Origin: Oceanospirillaceae bacterium
GTDB lineage: Bacteria > Pseudomonadota > Gammaproteobacteria > Pseudomonadales > Balneatricaceae
Direction of reading: 5' to 3'
Assembly (NCBI GenBank): GCA_003521845.1
Contig: DPHB01000024.1
Span: 85,564 to 102,360 of the forward strand
Length of the DNA: 16,797 nt
Shown here: positions 1 to 6,780 of the stretch, in pieces
Numbering within the stretch: position 1 is the first letter of the stretch
How the letters are laid out: every line of letters begins with the position of its first letter
Made by a program: the position numbers and the translations under genes
Notes under the pieces: model-generated
Seen by the model: the letters and a program-made list of their open reading frames with translations, nothing else
Told to the model about the DNA's origin: nothing
The model's database searches: none

Positions 1-35
1 TAAATACAATAAATAGCTTTTATTTAGATTTATGT

Positions 36-44
36 TGCTATAAT
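36..44 (+). promoter_or_regulatory. Candidate extended -10 promoter for the haemoglobin gene
   Basis: The sequence TGCTATAAT holds a perfect -10 hexamer (39-44) preceded by the extended -10 TGN motif. No convincing -35 is seen, which is usual for extended -10 promoters. Transcription would start near 51, leaving a leader of about 80 bases that contains the palindrome at 81-96. This assignment is read by eye only. Confidence 0.45.
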
Positions 45-80
45 TGCAACACACTAAAACTTGTTCTAAAGCATAAACTT

Positions 81-96
81 CCGACTTAAAAGTCGG
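81..96. promoter_or_regulatory. 16-bp perfect palindrome upstream of the haemoglobin gene (candidate operator)
   Basis: CCGACTT and AAGTCGG are perfect 7-bp inverted arms around a 2-base centre, so the whole 16-mer is a perfect palindrome. It lies 40 bases before the chosen ATG and within the inferred leader. Haemoglobin genes of this type are often controlled by nitric-oxide or iron-sulfur sensing regulators of the Rrf2 family, which bind short palindromes. The sequence is not a clean match to any consensus I can recall, so the regulator is unassigned. A short RNA hairpin is an alternative, but the loop would be too tight for full pairing. Confidence 0.45.
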
Positions 97-133
97 TAAA
101 ATGCAGTTTGTTATTGATTTGGAGGTTTCGAAC

Positions 134-586
134 ATGAGTCAACAAGCTAGCCCACAGCCCGTCCGCCACCCTATTTATGGACAGGACGACGCTTCATACC
201 AAGCGGCCGGAGGACTGCAAGGCTTAACCAGACTAGTCGATGATTTCTACCATGTTATGAGCACCCTGCCAGCAGCAGCACGCATTCGCGCCATGCATCC
301 GCAAGACCTTACTGTATCCCGTGACAAGCTAGCACTCTTCTTGAGCGGCTGGCTAAATGGCCCGCGTTTGTTTTCCGCCAAATATGGCAAGGGCATTTCC
401 ATGCCTCGCGCCCACACACACCTGCCTATTGTGGAGGAAGATAAGGTGGCATGGATGAGGTGTATGGAACTAGCCCTGCAACAGCAAGACTACGAAGATG
501 AATTCAAAGCCTACTTGTTAGCCCAGCTCAACGTGCCAGCCAGCCGCATAGTTACCTTGTGTGAGCATCAGTCAGTAAGCGGCTGA
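134..586 (+). CDS. Group II truncated haemoglobin
   Basis: Small cytoplasmic haem protein of the 2-on-2 globin family (trHbO/YjbI group), which binds O2 and NO and is usually linked to NO or oxidative stress defence. The 150 residues fit a single globin domain from about residue 15 to 140. Family landmarks are a B10-type tyrosine in DDFYHVM (Y39), the segment SGWLNGPRLF (71-80), a probable proximal haem-ligand histidine (H94 in PRAHTHLPI) and the conserved tryptophan in DKVAWM (W107). An in-frame ATG exists at 101, but the ATG at 134 is preferred because a strong GGAGG at 121-125 lies 8 bases before it, and the extra residues match nothing in the family. The gene converges with the 598-939 gene, with only 11 bases between stops. 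A palindrome at 81-96 may regulate it. Family assignment is firm; the physiological ligand is not known. Confidence 0.9.
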   Translation: MSQQASPQPVRHPIYGQDDASYQAAGGLQGLTRLVDDFYHVMSTLPAAARIRAMHPQDLTVSRDKLALFLSGWLNGPRLFSAKYGKGISMPRAHTHLPIVEEDKVAWMRCMELALQQQDYEDEFKAYLLAQLNVPASRIVTLCEHQSVSG

Positions 587-597
587 TGTCACTGCTG

Positions 598-939
598 TTA
601 GCATACCGCACCACACAAGGATGAACACTGTGCCCCAAGAGGGTCTGGTGCTTGCGGATGGTGAAAAACATCAAACTCATATTGACGCTGTTGCAAGGTC
701 ATGCCAAACACTTGCTGGTTGGCCTTATCCACTAATATATGCAAATCTTGCTGATTAATTAGGCCCATACGCAACATCGCATCGGCATAGCCATTGCAGT
801 AAGCTCGACGCTCTTGTGGCATCACCTTGTCGCGTTTATAAACCCGATAGGTGTCCTGTAAAAGCTGATTAAAATGTTCTAAGGTAAATGGGGGTTTCTG
901 GTCGAGAGAAGAAGTATCCAAAGCGCACATCCTGTACAA
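598..939 (-). CDS. Unrecognised 113-residue protein, TTG start
   Basis: I do not recognise this protein. It is soluble-looking, mostly helical, with no signal peptide or membrane segment. The middle, about residues 18-90, is amphipathic and charged (for example LEHFNQLLQDTYRVYKRDK and RRAYCNGYADAMLRMGL). The last residues carry three cysteines in the tail CSSLCGAVC. The first codon is read as TTG at 939 because a strong GAGGG (950-946) lies 6 bases upstream. The alternative ATG at 930 would put that site 15 bases away. The gene converges with the haemoglobin gene and diverges from the S4 gene at 1022, sharing an 82-base promoter region. Coding is supported by an open frame filling the space between neighbours and by the good ribosome site. 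No function is proposed. Confidence 0.65.
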   Translation of the reverse strand: MYRMCALDTSSLDQKPPFTLEHFNQLLQDTYRVYKRDKVMPQERRAYCNGYADAMLRMGLINQQDLHILVDKANQQVFGMTLQQRQYEFDVFHHPQAPDPLGAQCSSLCGAVC

Positions 940-945
940 TAGTCA

Positions 946-950
946 CCCTC
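946..950 (-). promoter_or_regulatory. Ribosome binding site that decides the TTG start at 939
   Basis: On the minus strand GAGGG precedes TTG (939-937) by 6 bases, an ideal spacing. It is too far (15 bases) from the next in-frame ATG at 930. This favours the longer 113-residue product over a 110-residue one. Confidence 0.55.
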
Positions 951-1021
951 ACTTGAGCATGGATGACTGAATTATCCTTGACTTTATTTAACTGTATACA
1001 GCGCTGGAAATCAATACCATC

Positions 1022-1234
1022 ATGCAAGAAATAATAATCAACTTCGAACCCGTCGAGCTTTATAAAATACTAAAATTTGAAGGCTTAGCGGAAAGCGGCG
1101 CACAAGCCAAACAACTTATTGCCGATGGCCTAATCAAGGTTAATGGCGAATTAGAAACTCGCAAAAGACGCAAAATGCTCAACGGCGACAAGATCGACCT
1201 TGCTGGCCAAGCATTCATACTTAAATTGGCTTAG
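1022..1234 (+). CDS. ybcJ: S4-domain RNA-binding protein, YbcJ-like
   Basis: A 70-residue protein made almost entirely of one S4 RNA-binding domain. The pattern LYKILKFEGLAESGAQAKQLI, then ADGLIKVNGELETRKRRKML, matches the small E. coli YbcJ family as I remember it, including length and the ETRKR segment. S4 domains bind structured RNA, and free-standing ones of this family are thought to act on ribosomal or translation-related RNA; the exact partner is not established here. The positively charged stretch TRKRRK (about residues 46-51) is the likely RNA-contact face. The ATG at 1022 has only a weak upstream GGAA, but the domain leaves no room for a much shorter start. It is divergent from the gene at 598-939 and followed after 111 bases by the acetyltransferase gene. 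Confidence 0.88.
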   Translation: MQEIIINFEPVELYKILKFEGLAESGAQAKQLIADGLIKVNGELETRKRRKMLNGDKIDLAGQAFILKLA

Positions 1235-1345
1235 TGGCACCTTCACTCGCTATCAATTGCCATAAACTGGTACTTTAATTTACTCACTTAATTAGGCTAT
1301 GGTGTCGGTCTAATCAACGGCTGCAAGCCTATAAGGTAATAGACC

Positions 1346-1798
1346 ATGAGTATCAGTATCGCCTACCCAACCAGTGCCGACAAAGAACAGTGGCAAAACC
1401 TGTATTACGGTTATGCCAGCTTTTATAAAATGCCTATGAACCAAACTATATTGGATCAGGTATGGAACTGGATCCATGATGACAAGGAAAAATTTCATTG
1501 CCTTCTCGCCAAGGATGAAAGCGGCCAAGCTGTTGGCTTTATGCATTTTCGCGCTATGGTATCACCCTTACGTGGCGCCCACGTGGGCTTTTTGGATGAC
1601 TTGTTTGTCTTACCCGAATGCCGCGGCGAACAGATTGTTGAGCAGTTGTTTGCCCGCTTAGAAGAAGAAGCCAAACAACAAGGCTGGCCCGCTGTACGTT
1701 GGATTACCGCGGAAGACAACTACCGCGCCCGTGCTGTTTACGACCGCCTATCTGACCAAACCATTTGGAAGACTTATCAGCTTAATGTGAAGCGCTAA
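1346..1798 (+). CDS. GNAT-family N-acetyltransferase with an atypical CoA loop
   Basis: A 150-residue single-domain GCN5-related acetyltransferase, which transfers an acetyl group from acetyl-CoA to an amine of an unknown substrate. The N-terminal half (AYPTSADKEQWQNLYYGYASFY) is the usual first strand and helices. The core motif is GFLDDLFVLPECRG (about 81-94) followed by the pyrophosphate-binding helix. The normal R-G-x-G-x-G/A loop reads RGEQIV (93-98), so both glycine or alanine positions are replaced by Q and V. The later segment TAEDNYRARAVYDRL is the standard motif B with its conserved asparagine and tyrosine. An AAGG at 1333-1336, 9 bases upstream, supports the ATG. Family assignment is firm, but CoA binding may be altered. 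The gene ends just before the inverted-repeat region. Confidence 0.88.
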   Translation: MSISIAYPTSADKEQWQNLYYGYASFYKMPMNQTILDQVWNWIHDDKEKFHCLLAKDESGQAVGFMHFRAMVSPLRGAHVGFLDDLFVLPECRGEQIVEQLFARLEEEAKQQGWPAVRWITAEDNYRARAVYDRLSDQTIWKTYQLNVKR

Positions 1799-1800
1799 GA

Positions 1801-1998
1801 CCTAAACGGGACAGGCACTTCCCTGCGGAAAAAGCCAGTCCCCAGTGTTGCAAAATTATTCGGGGACTGGCTCTTATTTATTCGCGCAGCGCATAAAAAG
1901 TGCCTGTCCCTTGCCTATCGAAGCACGACTCAAACTGAACAGACATTTCCCTCTAACCTAAATGGGACAGGCACTTCCCTGCGGGAAAAGCCAGTCCC
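1801..1998. repeat. Nested inverted repeat with a second half copy (REP/MITE-like)
   Basis: The outer arms GGGACAGGCACTT (1808-1820) and AAGTGCCTGTCCC (1898-1910) are perfectly complementary over 13 bp. The inner arms GCCAGTCCCC (1834-1843) and GGGGACTGGC (1862-1871) pair over 10 bp, and CTGCG (1823-1827) can pair with CGCAG (1885-1889). The whole can fold as one long hairpin of about 100 bases. The left half (1801-1842) recurs at 1957-1998 with 40 of 42 bases identical, but without a right half. It lies between the stop of the acetyltransferase gene and the stop of the TetR gene, which converge, so it may also end transcription in both directions. The arrangement resembles REP-like elements mobilised by IS200-type (RAYT) transposases. 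No transposase is present in the window, so that link is inference. Confidence 0.8.
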
Positions 1999-2009
1999 TA
2001 CAGTATTAT

Positions 2010-2660
2010 TTACAGCTGCGCCACGTAGTCTAGCAAGGCCTCTAACTCACTAGTTAAAGGTTCTTGCCCCGTAAAGCCAAGCAAATAACCACGCACATAG
2101 TGCACCCGCTGCTGTAAAGATTCTTGTAAATCAACCAAATGATAGCCCACCTGCGTGAAGTACAGCATCCGGGCTTTTATCTCGGCATCATCCTGAACAT
2201 AGTTAAAACGCAGATACATGTCGGTCAAAGCATCGAGGCACTGCCTATCGGATTGGCGTACCTGCGCCATCACATCAGCAGAACGCCGACCCCACTCGCG
2301 TACCGCAAAATCCAGCTTGGTGCTAAATAGGCGTTCATCGATGGCACAATAAAACACCCGACACACGGCTTCGGTAATGGTTGCCGAGGGTATTTGAGTT
2401 TGCTCAATAAAGGCACGGGTATTTTGTTCTTGCCAATGCTCTAGCAGAGCATTAAGCAAATCTTTACGATCATTAAAATACCAATAAAAACTGGATCTGG
2501 AGACACCAAGGTGGGTGCCAATGGCTTGTATTTTAACCGCTTCCTCACCCTGCCTAACTAACAACTCATGGGCCACTCGCAGCCAATCGTGGCGTGTCAC
2601 CTTGGTATGGCTCGGCTGAGACGCTTGTTTCTGTAGATCGTCCTGACCTTGTGTTTGCAT
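2010..2660 (-). CDS. TetR/AcrR-family regulator of the dehydrogenase-methyltransferase operon
   Basis: A 216-residue TetR-type repressor. The N-terminal helix-turn-helix covers about residues 23-70, with the hallmark GVSRSSFYWYFNDRKDLL (52-69) that includes the recognition helix and the FYWYF signature. The remaining 145 or so residues are the helical ligand-binding and dimerisation domain, which is variable and does not reveal the effector. The ATG at 2660 lies 2 bases after the stop of the methyltransferase gene, so it is the last gene of a three-gene operon. This suggests autoregulation and an effector that is a substrate or product of the pathway. The likely binding site is the 8-4-8 palindrome at 6686-6705 on the operon promoter. 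Family assignment is firm; target and effector are inferred. Confidence 0.92.
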   Translation of the reverse strand: MQTQGQDDLQKQASQPSHTKVTRHDWLRVAHELLVRQGEEAVKIQAIGTHLGVSRSSFYWYFNDRKDLLNALLEHWQEQNTRAFIEQTQIPSATITEAVCRVFYCAIDERLFSTKLDFAVREWGRRSADVMAQVRQSDRQCLDALTDMYLRFNYVQDDAEIKARMLYFTQVGYHLVDLQESLQQRVHYVRGYLLGFTGQEPLTSELEALLDYVAQL

Positions 2661-2662
2661 GC

Positions 2663-4222
2663 TTAGCTCTCTGGCAGGGCACCGCCCTGCTCTGTGCGGC
2701 GGGCGACAAATTCTTCTAATTCACCCATGGCAGCACTACCAATATCAATTTGTGAACCGGCATCCACGATAGCTTGCCACACACCGGTGGCTCTTTGGGT
2801 GGCGGTTTGTGCACCGCGTTCGGTCCACTGACCAAAGTTAGACCAGTCATGCACAATGGGGTCATAAAACTGGGTTTGGTAACGCTGCATGGTATGTTCA
2901 CAGGCAAAAAAGTGCCCACCCGGGGCCACTTCGGCTATGGCAGAAAAACCAAGGTCGTCCTCACTGACAGCAACGGGCTGCAAACTTTCCGCAAGAATCT
3001 GCAACATCTCTATATCCGTAATAAACTTCTCATAGGACACGGACAAGCCTGCTTCCAACCAACCTGCCGCATGCATAATCAAGTTGGCGCCGGCTTGCAC
3101 CGCACCCCAGGTGCCCATTTGCGTTTCGTGGGCGGCTTGCGCATCCGCCACGGCGGCCGCCGAACCACCAGCGGAACGCCATGGCATATTGACATAGCGT
3201 GCTAGCTGTCCAGCAATCAAGTTGGCATGAAACTGTTCCGGTGTACCTAAAGCTGGGGAACCGCTTTTCATATCCACGTTGGAGGTAAAGGTGCCGTAGC
3301 ACACTGGCGCACCTGGATTAACTAACTGGGTTAACGTCACGGCCGCCAAACACTCAGCATGACTCAAGGTCATGGCGCCGGCTGGGGTAATGGGTGCCAT
3401 GGCTCCCATAAGAGTAAAGGGCGTTACCACAGACACCTGCCCGAAACGGGCAAAGTCAATCAAGCCCTGCCCCATAGGAATGTCTATTTGTCTGGGCGAA
3501 TTGGTATTGATAACGGTAAAGCACCAAACGTGGTTTTTAAATTCTTGGTCACTAAGACCACGCCCTATGCGCAACATTTCGAAACTATCTTCTACCTGTG
3601 GCGTACCCCGGGAAAAGATAAAAGGCACCTTGTCCGTGAGGGTTAGCTGGGCTTCCATAAAAGCATAATGGCGCTGGTTGTTAGGCACATCTTGCGCCTC
3701 CACTACAGGCGCCATTAGGTTCAGCACATCATAATGCTGGGTCAACAAACACAACTCTTTGAAATCGGCAAAACTACCCGGCCTGCGGCCACGTTTTAGA
3801 TCCGTAGCATAGGGACAACCACCGGCCGACTGCATAACAATGCGCCCTGGGGCAAATTCCACATCCCTTAGACGACTCCCGCCCTTAAGCGTGATAGTAG
3901 CCGGCACTGTTGCTAAGGCCTGTTCGACTAGGTCACGACCGATATAAACCATATCGTCATCGCCTAGTCGCGCCCCCGCCTCAGCAAAAATAGCTTTAGC
4001 TTGCGGCAACAAGACCTTGATACCTAGCTCTTCTAACACACGTAAAGACGTATCATGCAAAGCCGCCACCCGATCTTCGGACAAGGCCTGCATGGGCGGA
4101 TAAGGATTCATGACCTGACGATAATTGGTCTGGCGCAGCGGTTTATTTGGCGCTGAATCTCGTCTAGCACGACGCCCTCCAGAGCGCCGTCCTTGAACCT
4201 TATCCTGCTGCTCCATACTCAC
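2663..4222 (-). CDS. MttB-superfamily (trimethylamine methyltransferase-like) protein, no pyrrolysine
   Basis: A 519-residue TIM-barrel methyltransferase of the MttB superfamily. The archaeal trimethylamine enzyme uses pyrrolysine (an in-frame amber codon); here the frame is open with no internal amber, as in the non-Pyl branch that includes glycine betaine methyltransferase MtgB. A basic, low-complexity N-terminus (about residues 1-30, RRSGGRRARRD) precedes the conserved body from LHDTSLRVLEELGIKVL onward. Glycine-rich segments include MQSAGGCPYATDLKRG and MPWRSAGGSAAAVADAQAAHE. The GTG at 4222 overlaps the upstream stop codon as GTGA, and an ATG 6 bases downstream (4216) is an alternative start. 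Translation is therefore probably coupled to the dehydrogenase. The substrate is probably a quaternary or tertiary amine, but no corrinoid-protein gene is in the window, so the methyl acceptor is unknown. Confidence 0.88.
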   Translation of the reverse strand: MSMEQQDKVQGRRSGGRRARRDSAPNKPLRQTNYRQVMNPYPPMQALSEDRVAALHDTSLRVLEELGIKVLLPQAKAIFAEAGARLGDDDMVYIGRDLVEQALATVPATITLKGGSRLRDVEFAPGRIVMQSAGGCPYATDLKRGRRPGSFADFKELCLLTQHYDVLNLMAPVVEAQDVPNNQRHYAFMEAQLTLTDKVPFIFSRGTPQVEDSFEMLRIGRGLSDQEFKNHVWCFTVINTNSPRQIDIPMGQGLIDFARFGQVSVVTPFTLMGAMAPITPAGAMTLSHAECLAAVTLTQLVNPGAPVCYGTFTSNVDMKSGSPALGTPEQFHANLIAGQLARYVNMPWRSAGGSAAAVADAQAAHETQMGTWGAVQAGANLIMHAAGWLEAGLSVSYEKFITDIEMLQILAESLQPVAVSEDDLGFSAIAEVAPGGHFFACEHTMQRYQTQFYDPIVHDWSNFGQWTERGAQTATQRATGVWQAIVDAGSQIDIGSAAMGELEEFVARRTEQGGALPES

Positions 4223-6630
4223 GCCCGCATCACCTTGCCTTGTGGATCATAGGGTGATGCTGCTACCACGCGACAAGTGCGCTCCACACCAACTAGGTGC
4301 ACGCTCAGTTCGGTACCCGGTACTGCCAAGTCCTTGTTGACCAACGCCATAGCGAGGGATTTTTGTAATGTGTGGCCATAGGCGCCAGAAGTCACAAAAC
4401 CGATACGCTTGCCGTCATGCCAAATAGGCTCATAACCACTGGCGTCGGCATCGACGGCGTCCACTTCTAAAGTAACTTGAACTTGTTCTGGGCCGCCTCC
4501 GTCGCGCTCTGCCAAGGCAGCATCACGACCTACAAAGTCGCCCTTTTCCCAATCGATCCAACGATCCATGCCCGTCATTCCGGCCGTATAGCCTTGAGTA
4601 AATTCTGCGGACCAGATACCAAAGCTCTTTTCAATACGTAGGCTTAGCAAGGCATTAAAACCGATTTCTTTGATACCAAATTCGGCACCCGCTTCTAGTA
4701 ACATACGGCGCAAGGCAATATGCTCAATAGCGTGGCAATGGATTTCGTAACCCAGTTCGCCACACACGGACAAACGGCCCACCTTGGCATTAATCATGCC
4801 CACATCTAACTGGCGACAGGCCATAAACTTGAAGCCTTCGCCGCTAATATCTTCGTGACACAGCTTTTGCATGATCTTACGCGCATTAGGCCCCGTAACA
4901 GAGAAGCCCACCATGGTATCGGACACATCTTCGACCGTGACCTCGCCTTCAAGATAATCGTTGAACCAGCGCATGTGCCAAGCACGTAGATAATAGGAAC
5001 CAGTAACCCAATAGCTGCCGTCACCCCAGTTAAAGATGGTTAAATCGCCTTTCATCTTGCCGTTCGGGGCTAGCATAGGCGCTAACTTGGCACGCCCTGG
5101 TGCCGGTAGCTTGGAGGCCATGATCTTATTCAACCATTTTTCTGCATCGGGGCCCTTCACTTCAAAACGAGAAAAGGCGGTAATGTCCAACAAGCCTGCC
5201 TGTTCGCGCACCGCCTTACATTCAGCAGCCACTATGTCATGCACATTGGAACGCTTTAAAGTCAGATTTTCTTCAAATTCTTCGGGGGCAAAATACAGCG
5301 GTACTTCTAGGCCCCAGCTCTGGCCCCAACGGCAACCTGCAGCGCTCATACCTTCATAGGCAGGCGCCATCTTGACGTTACGGCCCGCTGGTAACTGCTC
5401 GTTAGGATAGGACATAACAAAACGGCGGGAATAAAATTGCCCCGTGGTTTCCTTGATATATTGTTTGTTGTTGGCAAAGTCACCATAACGGGCCACGTCC
5501 ATGCCATACACATCGGCTTCTGGCTCACCATGAATCATCCACTCAGCTAGCGATTTACCAACGCCGCCGCCTTGGAGGAAACCGGCCATAACGGCACAAG
5601 CAACCCAATAACCATCTTTGCCAGGTACGGGGCCAACGAGCGGGTTGCCATCGGGGGAGAAGGTAAAGGCACCATTGACCCAAGTTTTAATACCCACATC
5701 ATTGAGCGCCGGATAACGGTCAAAAGAATAGGCAAGTTCGTTTTCGATACGGTCAAAGTTTTCTTGCAACAGCTCAATACCGTAATCCCATGGCGCCCCA
5801 TCCATCATCCAATGTTGATGCTGCAGCTCATAGATACCGATCAACATGCCATGCTGATCCTGACGCATATAGGTAAAGCCGTCTGGGTCTACAGTCATCG
5901 GCAGCTCTTTATCGAGAGCAGCAACCTGAGGAATATTATCGGTAATGAGATAGTGATGTTCTAACGGCGATACTGGCAGCTCCACGCCAGCCATACGTCC
6001 CACTTGCTTGGCCCATAAGCCGGCGGCGTTAACCACATGTTCACAGGTGATAACGCCCTTGTCGGTGGTGACCTTCCAGCCACCGGCAACCTGCTCTAGA
6101 CTTTCTACCTTGGTGTGTTCAATGACTTCAGCGCCGTGTTTCTTGGCAGAACCTGCATAGGCATGCACGGTGCCGGTGGTATCTAAGTAGCCTTCACGAT
6201 CGGCCCACAAGCCACCTAAAACGTCGTCAACGTTCATGGCTGGATTCAATTCACCACACTCTTGTGGGGTCACCAAACGGCAATCTTCGATACCAATGGT
6301 TTGGAATACACGGTAAGCACCTTGCAACCATTCCCAGCGTTCTGGCGTGGTAGCAATGGTCAAGCCACCGGTCATATGCAGGCCAATTTGCTGGCCCGAT
6401 ACAGATTCTATTTCATCAAATAAATCAATGGTATAAGCCTGCAGCGCAGCAATGTTTGGGTCGGCGTTCAAAGCATGAAAACCACCTGCCGCGTGCCAGG
6501 ACGAACCCGCAGTAAGAATAGAACGCTCGATCAAACAAACGTCACTCCAGCCAAACTTGGCTAAATGATAGAGTACAGAAGCGCCGACCACGCCACCGCC
6601 GATGACAACCACGCGATATTCAGATTTCAT
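4219..6630 (-). CDS. FAD-dependent dimethylglycine/sarcosine dehydrogenase-like protein with T-protein domain
   Basis: An 803-residue two-part enzyme. Residues 1 to about 360 are a DAO-type FAD domain with the dinucleotide motif GGGVVG (11-16) and the segment SSWHAAGG (43-50). H46 lies where mammalian dimethylglycine and sarcosine dehydrogenases attach FAD covalently to histidine. A short central FAD-oxidoreductase segment follows (about 363-420). From about 425 to the end is a glycine-cleavage T-protein (GCV_T and C-terminal barrel) domain that binds tetrahydrofolate and captures the formaldehyde-level carbon; landmarks are GELGYEIH and LRIEKSFG. The expected reaction is oxidative N-demethylation of an N-methyl amino acid with formation of methylene-tetrahydrofolate. 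It is the first gene of the operon, overlaps the methyltransferase gene by 4 bases, and its promoter carries the palindrome at 6686-6705. Exact substrate unknown. Confidence 0.9.
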   Translation of the reverse strand: MKSEYRVVVIGGGVVGASVLYHLAKFGWSDVCLIERSILTAGSSWHAAGGFHALNADPNIAALQAYTIDLFDEIESVSGQQIGLHMTGGLTIATTPERWEWLQGAYRVFQTIGIEDCRLVTPQECGELNPAMNVDDVLGGLWADREGYLDTTGTVHAYAGSAKKHGAEVIEHTKVESLEQVAGGWKVTTDKGVITCEHVVNAAGLWAKQVGRMAGVELPVSPLEHHYLITDNIPQVAALDKELPMTVDPDGFTYMRQDQHGMLIGIYELQHQHWMMDGAPWDYGIELLQENFDRIENELAYSFDRYPALNDVGIKTWVNGAFTFSPDGNPLVGPVPGKDGYWVACAVMAGFLQGGGVGKSLAEWMIHGEPEADVYGMDVARYGDFANNKQYIKETTGQFYSRRFVMSYPNEQLPAGRNVKMAPAYEGMSAAGCRWGQSWGLEVPLYFAPEEFEENLTLKRSNVHDIVAAECKAVREQAGLLDITAFSRFEVKGPDAEKWLNKIMASKLPAPGRAKLAPMLAPNGKMKGDLTIFNWGDGSYWVTGSYYLRAWHMRWFNDYLEGEVTVEDVSDTMVGFSVTGPNARKIMQKLCHEDISGEGFKFMACRQLDVGMINAKVGRLSVCGELGYEIHCHAIEHIALRRMLLEAGAEFGIKEIGFNALLSLRIEKSFGIWSAEFTQGYTAGMTGMDRWIDWEKGDFVGRDAALAERDGGGPEQVQVTLEVDAVDADASGYEPIWHDGKRIGFVTSGAYGHTLQKSLAMALVNKDLAVPGTELSVHLVGVERTCRVVAASPYDPQGKVMRA

Positions 6631-6673
6631 GTGCTGAGCCTATTACGAAAGATATTTATAATTCAATAATGCG

Positions 6674-6703
6674 AATATAATTCACTCTAGACACCACTGT
6701 CTA
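6674..6703 (-). promoter_or_regulatory. Candidate sigma-70 promoter of the dehydrogenase-methyltransferase-TetR operon
   Basis: On the minus strand TAGACA (6703-6698, 5 of 6 to consensus) and TATATT (6679-6674, 5 of 6) are separated by 18 bases. Transcription would start near 6667, giving a leader of roughly 37 bases before the ATG at 6630, which has AGG about 9 bases upstream. The -35 lies inside one arm of the palindrome at 6686-6705. Confidence 0.55.
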
Positions 6704-6705
6704 GA
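6686..6705. promoter_or_regulatory. 8-4-8 palindrome, candidate TetR operator
   Basis: TCTAGACA (6686-6693) and TGTCTAGA (6698-6705) are perfect inverted arms around a 4-base spacer, a size typical of TetR-family operators. One arm covers the inferred -35 and the rest extends into the spacer, so a bound repressor would block RNA polymerase. The only TetR gene in the window is the last gene of the operon starting here. The palindrome is seen directly; the identity of its binder is inferred. Confidence 0.65.
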
Positions 6706-6780
6706 TATCTCTAATCAGCCTGCTACAAAATAAAAAGGGTCATTGCCCAAGCTTCAACTTATGCGTGCAAATTGGGAGAT

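Noticed and set aside
101..133. Upstream ATG of the haemoglobin frame
   Set aside because: It has no ribosome site, while GGAGG at 121-125 points to the ATG at 134.
1293..1331. TAGGCT...AGCCTA inverted repeat before the acetyltransferase gene
   Set aside because: Only 6 bp with a 27-base loop; expected by chance in a region of this size.
2774..3205. 143-codon open frame on the plus strand inside the MttB-like gene
   Set aside because: It is antisense to a clearly conserved protein, has no ribosome site, and its translation has no recognisable domain; it is a shadow of the methyltransferase gene.
2663..4222. Pyrrolysine-encoding MttB
   Set aside because: The frame runs to its stop with no internal amber codon, so it belongs to the non-pyrrolysine branch.
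5036..5964. Plus-strand open frames of 107 and 130 codons antisense to the dehydrogenase
   Set aside because: Both lie wholly within the conserved 803-residue gene on the other strand and look like translation artefacts.
6737..6748. GGG-loop-CCC hairpin followed by a T-rich run on the minus strand after ygjP
   Set aside because: The stem has only 3 pairs, too weak to call a terminator, although the position would suit one.
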